This document shows positions 1 to 5,377 of a stretch of 7,495 nt of DNA, piece after piece. A program made the translations under genes and the position numbers. The notes below the pieces were generated by a model. The model did not search any database. It was not told where the DNA came from and saw nothing but the letters and a program-made list of their open reading frames with translations. The stretch is from assembly GCA_011051825.1 (NCBI GenBank), contig DRKH01000087.1, positions 1 to 7,495 of the forward strand. The letters run 5' to 3'. Positions within the stretch are counted from its first letter, which is position 1. Every line of letters starts with the position of its first letter. Origin of the DNA: Desulfobulbus sp. (GTDB taxonomy: Bacteria; Desulfobacterota; Desulfobulbia; Desulfobulbales; Desulfobulbaceae).

Positions 1-55
1 ACCGAAAAGGCCATGTTGTTATTTTTTTTAATAACGATGCAATCATAACGTACCG

Positions 56-874
56 TTAAAGGGTGTTTGCAAGTAAAAGCAGCAGGTTTTCAGCTATCCA
101 TTTCTGACCTGTCTGATTAAGATGGCCGCCATCGGAAGAGTATGCAGGGACCATGGCAGCGTACTTGGACCCTTTATACTCAAAAGTTTTCTTTCGACCA
201 TTAGGTTCCGTAGACTCGTAACCGGCAATATCAAATACAGGTTCTTTGTCCTGATATTCAGCAAGAAGCAGTTGGTTAAACTGATTTCGCTTGATGTTGT
301 CTTTGAACTCCCAAGGTTCTCTGCCAATTATGCTCTTAAGCCTTGCCTTCCAGGAAATAGGCTGGGTACGCAGTGGCATGGTAAAATGGATGATAATCAA
401 TCCGGGATGTTCTTCTCTGAGCCTGGCCATGGCCTTTTTGTACTGATCGAAGATCTTTCGGACATTCACATTGTCATTGGCGTCCACGTAACAGAACTTG
501 AGGGCGGCGGCATCCGGAATCACTCCCAGTTCATGATCAATAACATTGACAAAATCATTGATTTTTGTTTCCGGTTTGGTATTTTCGCCGACTCTTGAGT
601 GGAGCAGTACCCCATCATTCTTGTCCAGTGAACGACCTTCAACAATATGTAGCTTGATTTCTGGGTATTCCTGTTCAACCAGTTTGATTCCGTCTATGAT
701 GTTGAAACCAACCGACTGATGACCGAAATAAATATTCTTTTTCGCCAGTTCCTGCCATTTTTCAGCAGGAACGTCTGATATTTTTTTATATTGCATTGTT
801 TCTCCCGCAACGGATTCACTAAGTGACACACTTACCCATATACAGACTGACAACAAAAAACATAACATTTTCAT
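56..874 (-). CDS. Secreted SGNH/GDSL-hydrolase-like protein, last gene of exosortase operon
   Basis: A 272-residue protein with an N-terminal signal peptide: hydrophobic core about residues 3-18 and a likely cleavage after SVA at 21-23, so it should act in the periplasm or outside. I do not recognise a named family. Two motifs resemble SGNH-hydrolase blocks. YFGHQSVG (49-56) puts a serine (S54) after a predicted beta strand, where the nucleophile would sit. DGGHLN (248-253) near the C-terminus resembles the Asp-x-x-His block (D248, H251). VDANDN (130-135) could supply the Asn of block III. A polysaccharide or lipid esterase/acyltransferase would suit the locus, but that is inference from context. 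The ATG at 872-874 overlaps the stop of the upstream VOC gene by 4 nt (ATGA), implying translational coupling. The C-terminus has no PEP-CTERM anchor. The stop is TAA at 56-58. The gene itself is secure; the function is tentative. Confidence 0.85.
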   Translation of the reverse strand: MKMLCFLLSVCIWVSVSLSESVAGETMQYKKISDVPAEKWQELAKKNIYFGHQSVGFNIIDGIKLVEQEYPEIKLHIVEGRSLDKNDGVLLHSRVGENTKPETKINDFVNVIDHELGVIPDAAALKFCYVDANDNVNVRKIFDQYKKAMARLREEHPGLIIIHFTMPLRTQPISWKARLKSIIGREPWEFKDNIKRNQFNQLLLAEYQDKEPVFDIAGYESTEPNGRKKTFEYKGSKYAAMVPAYSSDGGHLNQTGQKWIAENLLLLLANTL

Positions 875-1308
875 TTTTCTCTTTCTGTCTCCTGGTCAAC
901 AACACCAGCTCGTTTGTCGGTGTCAATAAGTTCGATATTCAGTCCCTGCCCGGCAAAAACAAAGGCAATATCTTCATTGGCAAAAGCCTCTCCCGGCTCC
1001 GGCGGGGTTAATATCCGCAAGCCGAACTCCTCCATGCGTGCCAGTTCTTTCTTCAGGTTTTCACACTTAAAACAAATATGGTGGAGCCCTCCACCACGCC
1101 TGGCAAAACGATAAACTGGCGAGGTCTCGTCAACGGGTTCCAGGAGTTTTACGGGGAGGGAGCCTTCTTTTTGCAGAAAAACAACATATACCTTCTGGCG
1201 GGTATTTTTCACTTTTTGGGTATAGGGGGTATAACCAAAAACTTTTCCCCAGCGTTCTATTGCCTCTTCAAGGGAAGGGACGACAATACCTATATGATCT
1301 ATATTCAA
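871..1308 (-). CDS. VOC-superfamily protein, methylmalonyl-CoA epimerase-like
   Basis: A 145-residue glyoxalase/bleomycin-resistance-fold (VOC) protein. The N-terminus NIDHIGIVVPSLEEAI, the segment KLLEPVDETSPVYRF and the GGGLHHICF strand match the methylmalonyl-CoA epimerase pattern closely. Metal ligands expected for that family appear as H5, H76 or H77, and E126 (in NIELID); Q38 may be the fourth. I chose a TTG start at 1306-1308 because AGGAG (1317-1321) lies 8 nt upstream and homologs begin at this strand. The open frame continues upstream to 1410, but that part overlaps the glycosyltransferase end and looks non-homologous. The stop overlaps the next gene's ATG by 4 nt. No methylmalonyl-CoA mutase genes are nearby; it sits between a glycosyltransferase and a secreted hydrolase in an exosortase operon, so the substrate may differ from methylmalonyl-CoA. 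Fold confident, reaction uncertain. Confidence 0.85.
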   Translation of the reverse strand: MNIDHIGIVVPSLEEAIERWGKVFGYTPYTQKVKNTRQKVYVVFLQKEGSLPVKLLEPVDETSPVYRFARRGGGLHHICFKCENLKKELARMEEFGLRILTPPEPGEAFANEDIAFVFAGQGLNIELIDTDKRAGVVDQETEREK

Positions 1309-1316
1309 CGAGGATA

Positions 1317-1321
1317 CTCCT
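1317..1321 (-). promoter_or_regulatory. Ribosome binding site deciding the VOC gene start
   Basis: Read on the minus strand, AGGAG is followed by 8 nt and then TTG at 1306-1308. It lies in the only intergenic gap of the operon (25 nt, between the glycosyltransferase stop and this start). It supports the short TTG-initiated form of the VOC protein over the longer open frame reaching 1410. Confidence 0.7.
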
Positions 1322-1333
1322 GTTGATTCTGTC

Positions 1334-2500
1334 TCACCCTTTCCTGGGCGACCAGATAACCTGCTTTTTTCCCTGTATGAATTTAATCGCTGCATGCATG
1401 GACGCCGCATTTAGCAAGATGAAATAATACAACAGTCTTGAAACGGCAAATTCTTTCTGCAGACGTACCAGGAGGGGCGAGAGTGCAGCGCCAAAATAAC
1501 AGCCGAGTTGGAGTGCCAGAATCACTCTATAGAACAGGGAATCAACAGCCAGCAGAATATTTGTCACAAGGGCTACAGCAAGAAACAGAAAACAACTGTA
1601 CCGCAACACCTTATGAGACCAGAGCTGCCACGCAAAAAGCAAGCCGCCGGACCCAAAAAGCAATTGCCGCATATCCTTCAAGGCCCAGAGTGCACGCAGG
1701 GTGACCCGTACCCGCATTCGATACTCATCACTGCTGTCCTGCAACGAATCTTCTTTCAGAAGTGCTTCAGGTTCATAGACAACTCTGTATCCTTGTTCCA
1801 CCACTTTCAGAGGCTGGACAAAATCCGGCAACTGGTCGGGATTGAGCGGTGAATACAACTCCCGTCGCATGGCATCAATACCACCATCCACCCCGACAAC
1901 GGACCCGAGATCGGTTTCAATAGCCCGCAACCGGTTTTCGTATCTCATATAGGCCGAGCAGCCATCCCCTATGGGGTTTCCGTCCGGGTTGACGTAAATC
2001 ATTTTGCCGGTGACATACCCAACCCTGTGATCAGCAAAATTTGCCACGAGTTTCTGCAGAGCATCCGGAGCGTAAATTGAATTGGCATCCGAAAACAACA
2101 GAATTTCTCCCTGTGCCAGGGGAACGGCAAGATTTAGTGCTGAAGTCTTCCCTGCCCGCGGAGACTGCCGGAGAAGTATTACCCCCCGGTCGGCAAAGGA
2201 TTCCACAATGGCGTCGGTTTGGTCTTCCGACCCATCGGATGTAACGATGATTTCGAGCTTATCTTTAGGATAATCAAGGGAAAGTTTATTCTCAACTGTT
2301 GCGGCAATACAATCTTCCTCGTTATAGGCGGCAATAATTATGGTGACAGGCGGAGAGATACGCTGTTTGGCAACGGGCCGTCTGCAGATCTTTGCCAGCA
2401 ACGCTGCACAGAGGGGATAGCCCGCATAGGCATACACCAGTGCCAGCAGTGAAAACCAGAATATACCTGTTAAAATGCTTATCCACAAATCATATACCAC
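1334..2500 (-). CDS. Membrane-bound family 2 glycosyltransferase
   Basis: A 388-residue GT-A-fold glycosyltransferase that should transfer a nucleotide-sugar donor to a lipid-linked or growing polysaccharide at the cytoplasmic face of the inner membrane. An N-terminal membrane segment (about 8-30) precedes the catalytic domain. That domain shows the GT2 hallmarks PPVTIIIAAYNEE (50-62), TSDGSEDQT (87-95), FSDANS (136-141, the DxD-equivalent), VDGGID (204-209) and DFVQPLKVVEQGYRVVYEPEA (around 226-246). Two to four hydrophobic helices follow (about 280-372), as in processive or polyprenyl-linked GT2 enzymes. The GTG start at 2498-2500 overlaps the epsI stop by 11 nt, so translation is probably coupled; only a weak AGG-type ribosome binding site lies upstream. 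Family members are common in exosortase-associated exopolysaccharide clusters. The sugar specificity cannot be read from sequence. Confidence 0.93.
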   Translation of the reverse strand: MVYDLWISILTGIFWFSLLALVYAYAGYPLCAALLAKICRRPVAKQRISPPVTIIIAAYNEEDCIAATVENKLSLDYPKDKLEIIVTSDGSEDQTDAIVESFADRGVILLRQSPRAGKTSALNLAVPLAQGEILLFSDANSIYAPDALQKLVANFADHRVGYVTGKMIYVNPDGNPIGDGCSAYMRYENRLRAIETDLGSVVGVDGGIDAMRRELYSPLNPDQLPDFVQPLKVVEQGYRVVYEPEALLKEDSLQDSSDEYRMRVRVTLRALWALKDMRQLLFGSGGLLFAWQLWSHKVLRYSCFLFLAVALVTNILLAVDSLFYRVILALQLGCYFGAALSPLLVRLQKEFAVSRLLYYFILLNAASMHAAIKFIQGKKQVIWSPRKG

Positions 2501-3146
2501 TTTTAATATACCTGAGAAAGGCTGGGTAAAAATCCCGCGTAAATTCAGAAAAAATCTGCATGCATTGCTGCTCGGTTCTGCCGGTCATACTGCAACTGAG
2601 ACGGACAAAGGCATTGTCCTGGCCAAACCCATGCACCTTATTTGTCAAGGAAGCAAGTTTCTGTGTAAAAGTTCTTGACGCAGCTTTGTCATAGGCTTGA
2701 AACCAATACAAAAACAACTCCTGCTCACCATTGCGCTCCACCATCATGGTGGAGTAGGAGAGTGTACGACCTGATCCGTCTTCCGGATTTAACTTCCCCC
2801 GGCCCCTTTGCTTGATAAGCCATCCCTGTCCGGGCAGGCAGACAAGAGGATCATGTGCGGCCCCTACCTTATCAGTTGTCAGATAATATCCAATATAAAG
2901 GCCTACTTCCATGGGTCCATTTCTGTAGGTCCCGAACAGATAATCATCCAGAGCCAGTGACGATGTAATTTTTTCAGACAGGGGGATAGTACCAGTGAGC
3001 TGCCAGCCTTTGATCCGGGACAGGGCAGAGGCAAGGGACTGCTTTTTCACCTGTATAGTTCCGCTCGGCTTAAGCCAGACCAGCAGGGCCACAGTACAGC
3101 AGAGAAAAATAACTACAATATATTTCAACAAGTTGGTTTGTCCCAA
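2490..3146 (-). CDS. epsI: EpsI, exosortase-associated protein
   Basis: A 218-residue protein of the EpsI family, the usual partner of exosortases, encoded either as a separate gene (as here) or as a C-terminal domain fused to the exosortase. One N-terminal membrane helix (about 8-25) leaves the rest in the periplasm. The family signature is clear: DDYLFGTYRNG (67-77), LYIGYY (83-88) and AAHDPLVCLPGQGW (96-109), with conserved H98 and C103. The proposed start is TTG at 3144-3146, overlapping the exosortase gene by 22 nt; no strong ribosome binding site precedes it, and TTG codons at residues 6 and 7 are alternatives. The overlap suggests coupled synthesis with the exosortase. Its biochemical role is not established; involvement in exopolysaccharide or PEP-CTERM protein processing is inferred from the family's constant company with exosortases. 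Confidence 0.93.
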   Translation of the reverse strand: MGQTNLLKYIVVIFLCCTVALLVWLKPSGTIQVKKQSLASALSRIKGWQLTGTIPLSEKITSSLALDDYLFGTYRNGPMEVGLYIGYYLTTDKVGAAHDPLVCLPGQGWLIKQRGRGKLNPEDGSGRTLSYSTMMVERNGEQELFLYWFQAYDKAASRTFTQKLASLTNKVHGFGQDNAFVRLSCSMTGRTEQQCMQIFSEFTRDFYPAFLRYIKSGI

Positions 3147-3988
3147 GGTATCAATAGGTTCCGAAACAGATAGATAATAGAAATGGCCAGAATAAAAATA
3201 ACCACTCCGATTGTGGTATGCACCGCTCCTTCCGTCAGATTATACCCCCATAAATGATAAACAACAATCATTGCCGTGACCCTGATAATATTGACCAGAA
3301 TGGCTGCAGGAATTGCGCTTACAATCAGGATGCCACGCAACGTGTTGAATCGCAGGGTAAAATAGGCGATAACCGTTGCCAGGGTCAAAAGGGTGATAAG
3401 AGATCGAAGTCCGCTGCAGGCCTGGACAACCTCGAAGGTGTGAGCCGGCAGGTGAATTACATTCCCGTCACGAAGGATCGGAATTCCTGCTGCTGCAAGC
3501 ATGTCGACACTGGCCTTGCTGACGATAAGCTGCAGGGGAATGGTAATTGCCGAATACACCTGACCGGGAATCGGAATCATAAAAATGAGAAAACACAATG
3601 GGAAAGAGACTTCCTTCAGAATGTGCGGACCGTATAAAAATAAAATACAACCGGTAAGAGTCGTGAGAATGGACAACGAGGCGACAGTCTTTATTTCCGC
3701 ATATGATCCAAGCACATAGGCAACAAGAGAAATAATGAGCAGGAGCAGGCCTGCAATAGAAGTTTCCGCTGGTATTGCCAGCAACCGCTCTTTCTTTTGC
3801 CAGATAATATAGATGACAATAGGGACAATAAAGAAACCATGTGAGTAATCATCCGAAGATGCCCATGTATGTAACAAACTGGTCCATACGGGAAGATATG
3901 CTGCAACAAAACTCACCAGTACCAGTAACGCGAGGTATAACTTTGGCCTGAAATTGATTTGATTCTGAGAAAAGTTATGGCTTGGCAT
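3125..3988 (-). CDS. epsH: Exosortase (EpsH/Xrt family transpeptidase)
   Basis: A 287-residue polytopic membrane protein (about eight predicted helices) of the exosortase/archaeosortase family. The family cleaves and sorts C-terminally tagged surface proteins such as PEP-CTERM proteins, and is tied to exopolysaccharide production. The early DDYSHGFFIVP motif (46-56) is typical. The three catalytic residues are present: Cys191 in VVQACSGLRSL (187-197), Arg236 in VNIIRVTAM (232-240), and His257 in GAVHTTIG (254-261). The RDGNVIHLP segment (173-181) before the Cys also matches the family. The ATG at 3986-3988 has a purine-rich leader (GGAGGAGTAGGAG) upstream, though the nearest GGAG is about 12 nt away. 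It is the first surviving gene of the minus-strand operon; IS66 debris begins only about 75 nt upstream. The subtype (XrtA or another) cannot be fixed without profile searches, and no PEP-CTERM target gene is in the window. Confidence 0.95.
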   Translation of the reverse strand: MPSHNFSQNQINFRPKLYLALLVLVSFVAAYLPVWTSLLHTWASSDDYSHGFFIVPIVIYIIWQKKERLLAIPAETSIAGLLLLIISLVAYVLGSYAEIKTVASLSILTTLTGCILFLYGPHILKEVSFPLCFLIFMIPIPGQVYSAITIPLQLIVSKASVDMLAAAGIPILRDGNVIHLPAHTFEVVQACSGLRSLITLLTLATVIAYFTLRFNTLRGILIVSAIPAAILVNIIRVTAMIVVYHLWGYNLTEGAVHTTIGVVIFILAISIIYLFRNLLIPWDKPTC

Positions 3989-4061
3989 ACAGACTTTTTA
4001 CTCCTACTCCTCCCCATGCTGCGGAATACTGTAAGCTCCGATGAATGACATCATGTTCGTG

Positions 4062-4223
4062 GTAAGCATCACATTAACCACACACCACCAGATTCGGCAC
4101 GGCCAACTGTTCCCTGGTGAGATACCGGGGGAGCTGGACTCCATAATCTTCCAGGGTCCTGGCCAGGGGCAGTTTGCCGAAGATATACCTGAGGTAGGCG
4201 TAGGGCGTAAGTGAGTAAGCCGT
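4062..4223 (-). mobile_element. IS66-family remnant: transposase C-terminus plus candidate terminus
   Basis: The only recognisable remnant of an IS66-type insertion. The plus strand at 4062-4067 reads GTAAGC, the usual first bases of IS66 terminal inverted repeats, 6 nt beyond the transposase stop at 4074-4076. Another GTAAGC at 4031-4036 is an alternative end. No partner end (GCTTAC on the plus strand) is found to the right, so target duplication cannot be tested. Homology stops at about 4223, exactly where a large palindrome begins. Confidence 0.6.
4074..4223 (-). pseudogene. IS66-type transposase (TnpC), C-terminal fragment
   Basis: Only the last ~49 codons survive. The peptide LTPYAYLRYIFGKLPLA followed by RTLEDYGVQLPRYL matches the conserved IS66 TnpC C-terminal tail (pattern PYAYLRYxFxKLPxAxTLEDYxxLLP). 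It ends VPNLVVCG and TAA at 4074-4076. Upstream residues in the same frame (4224-4325) do not resemble transposase; they are translated from the palindrome. The DDE catalytic domain, zinc-binding region, TnpA and TnpB are missing, so this is inactive. Its position just upstream of the exosortase suggests that an IS66 insertion and later deletion removed whatever once preceded the operon. Confidence 0.72.
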
Positions 4224-4316
4224 CACAGGCGCCCCGCCTCTGCACGGGCATTCCGCTCCGCATACTGGGTGGGGTATAGCGGATCGGCGCGCATGCACAG
4301 AGTCGGGGCGCCTGTG
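4224..4316. repeat. Nested palindrome at the IS66 breakpoint (about 93 bp)
   Basis: Outer arms at 4224-4244 and 4294-4316 are near-perfect inverted repeats, differing by one mismatch and a 2-nt insertion in the right arm; both contain the palindromic core GGCGCC. Inside, a second imperfect stem pairs CCGCT (4253-4257) with AGCGG (4278-4282) and ATAC (4262-4265) with GTAT (4274-4277), closing on TGGGTGGG. It starts at the base where IS66 homology stops. No T-tract follows on either strand, so it is not a standard terminator. It may be a REP- or MITE-like element or a deletion scar. I see no target-site duplication. Confidence 0.7.
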
Positions 4317-4646
4317 CCAACACACAGTTTTGAGGCTGTGACAACAACGAGTTAGTACTCCTGTAATCAGTTACTTTTTCCTCGCCGGTTGCACCATGGG
4401 ATGCCGCCGTTGTTGTCGTTGATGGATGGCTCCAGCATAACATACCTGTGCGGTAAAAAAAAGATACAGTTCGTATGGCGCTTCTCTTTACCCAACACTG
4501 TGGGGCGCCGGCGGTGGTGGCAAGGCCGATATTTTCCATTGCACCACTGCAATCCCGCCATTGCATCACCGTTGCACTTCTGCAATGTCTCTGGAAGAAG
4601 ATTTTTCTATCTTTCTGAAATTCCTGGTTAAATTTTTATGGCATGC
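4317..4646. other. Gene-free stretch between IS remnants
   Basis: I find no credible gene here. Open frames on both strands (for example 4389-4631 plus and 4367-4585 minus) lack recognisable domains and ribosome binding sites and read as low-complexity Cys/His/Arg-rich peptides. What it does hold is a 9-bp inverted repeat (GACAACAAC 4340-4348, GTTGTTGTC 4409-4417) and several TTGCA-centred small repeats. It is probably decayed IS or intergenic DNA. Confidence 0.5.
4537..4586. repeat. TTGCA mini-repeats forming two small hairpins
   Basis: CATTGCACCAC (4537-4547) recurs as CATTGCATCAC (4559-4569), 22 bp apart. Two perfect short hairpins are present: ATTGCA-CCAC-TGCAAT (4538-4553) and TTGCA-CTTC-TGCAA (4572-4585). 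A further TTGCACCATG lies at 4389-4398. The function is unknown; these could be binding sites or residue of a degenerate tandem repeat. Confidence 0.5.
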
Positions 4647-4698
4647 CTCTCGCATCTGCAGGGGCAAACCAGAAAAAAAGATCGCTTGATGCGCAGAG
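4647..4698. other. Stem-loop abutting the IS21 left end
   Basis: CTCTCGCATC (4647-4656) pairs with GATGCG-C-AGAG (4688-4698) with one bulged C, enclosing a 31-nt loop that contains GGGGCAAACC and an A-tract. It ends at the base before the candidate IS21 terminus at 4699. The loop's GGGCAAACC resembles part of a c-di-GMP-I riboswitch, but the rest of that consensus is absent. Confidence 0.4.
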
Positions 4699-4787
4699 TG
4701 TCCGGAAAGCGGGGTAACAGTATGCCCGGTCAGTGACAGTTATCTTGTCCGGTTGCCGTCAGTTACGGGGGCCGGTCGCTGACAGTT
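4699..4787. repeat. IS21 left-end terminal direct repeats
   Basis: Two related units of about 47 bp. TGTCCGG at 4699-4705 recurs at 4746-4752. CCGGTCAGTGACAGTT (4726-4741) recurs as CCGGTCGCTGACAGTT (4772-4787), with only two mismatches. Repeated subterminal sequences of this sort are a known trait of IS21-family ends, where they serve as transposase-binding sites. The outer boundary at 4699 is inferred from the repeat. Confidence 0.65.
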
Positions 4788-4834
4788 GGCCAGGCCGTTG
4801 AACAGGGTTGGCATCCGGATCGCTGTTGACCCAT

Positions 4835-4839
4835 GGAGG
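4835..4839 (+). promoter_or_regulatory. Ribosome binding site fixing the istA start
   Basis: GGAGG lies 6 nt before GTG at 4846-4848. This supports initiation at GTG (peptide VSGRPINQVQ, the usual IstA N-terminus) rather than at the in-frame TTG 60 nt upstream, which falls inside the terminal repeat. Confidence 0.65.
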
Positions 4840-4845
4840 TTTCCC

Positions 4846-5295
4846 GTGTCGGGCAGGCCGATCAACCAGGTGCAGATCAAGGTGTACAAGGAAGCAAGAA
4901 AGGCAGGCAGGACCCAGAAGACAGCCGCGGCCATGGCCGGCATTTCCGAGCGGTCCGGTCGCCGCATAGAACGGGGCGAGCTCCCCAGGCCCCGCAGGTA
5001 CTGGCGGACCCATCCCGATGCCTTTACCGATGTCTGGGCCGGTGAGATAGAGCCCCTTCTCGAGCGGGACAGCACCCTCAAGGCGACGGTTCTCTTCAGG
5101 ATGCTGCAGCGGCGGTATCCTGGCCGGTATCCGGACAGTAAGCTGCGGACCTTCCAGCGTCGCGTCAAGGCATGGAAATCGGGGCGCGCCGCGGGCCGGC
5201 CCGAACGGAGGAGAGGGGAGACCGGGAGGCCTCGGCCGCCACGGACGGGACCGGTCAAAGAGGACAGGACGTGTGACGCCGACCGGTCACCATAA
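4846..5295 (+). pseudogene. istA: Truncated IS21-type transposase IstA
   Basis: The 149-codon open frame begins VSGRPINQVQIKVYKEARKA and matches the N-terminal part of IS21 IstA. Residues 20-45 form the helix-turn-helix that binds the element ends (GRTQKTAAAMAGISERSGRR). RYWRTHPDAFTDVW (51-64), LLERDSTLKATVLFRMLQRRYPG (71-93) and LRTFQRRVKAWK (100-111) are also typical. After about residue 111 the sequence becomes an Arg/Gly/Pro-rich run with no IstA resemblance and stops at 5293-5295. Full-length IstA is several hundred residues, so the DDE catalytic core is gone. Without a core or IstB it cannot transpose; a DNA-binding remnant product is possible but unsupported. Confidence 0.78.
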
Positions 5296-5377
5296 CCGGC
5301 GTGCCGCGTTCCGGCAGGGGAAAACCGGGCCATGCAGAAGGTCCCTAACCGGGAACACTACACAAGGGGGGAATATC

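Larger units (their letters stand above)
4699..5178 (+). mobile_element. IS21-family remnant: left end and 5' part of istA
   Basis: The left terminal region has tandem related repeats, as IS21 elements do, followed by an istA start. IstA homology runs to about 5178 and is then lost. The catalytic DDE part of istA, the whole of istB and a right end are absent; no inverted copy of the terminal repeat is found between 5180 and 5370. The element is inactive. Base composition rises sharply in G+C from here rightwards. Confidence 0.7.

Noticed and set aside
18..35. GTTATT/AATAAC hairpin as terminator of the minus-strand operon
   Set aside because: The stem is AT-only apart from its closing pair, and on the minus strand the A-tract is in the loop with no T-tract after it.
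122..598. Plus-strand frame of 158 codons opposite the SGNH-like gene
   Set aside because: It is an antisense shadow of a gene with a signal peptide, coherent motifs and operon context; no homology-like features of its own.
4224..4350. Integron attC site
   Set aside because: The palindrome is attC-sized, but the GTTRRRY/RYYYAAC core sites are absent at its ends and no cassette or integrase is present.
4367..4631. Small genes on either strand between the IS remnants
   Set aside because: No recognisable domain, no ribosome binding site, and Cys/His/Arg-rich peptide composition typical of chance frames.
4660..4700. c-di-GMP-I (GEMM) riboswitch
   Set aside because: Only GGGCAAACC matches; the following stem, the GGGACGCAAAGCC-type strand and the second domain are missing. 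Kept only as a low-interest finding.
5273..5377. Upstream extension of the cytochrome c gene
   Set aside because: The extension lacks a signal peptide and would bury the obvious one starting at 5378, which has its own ribosome binding site.
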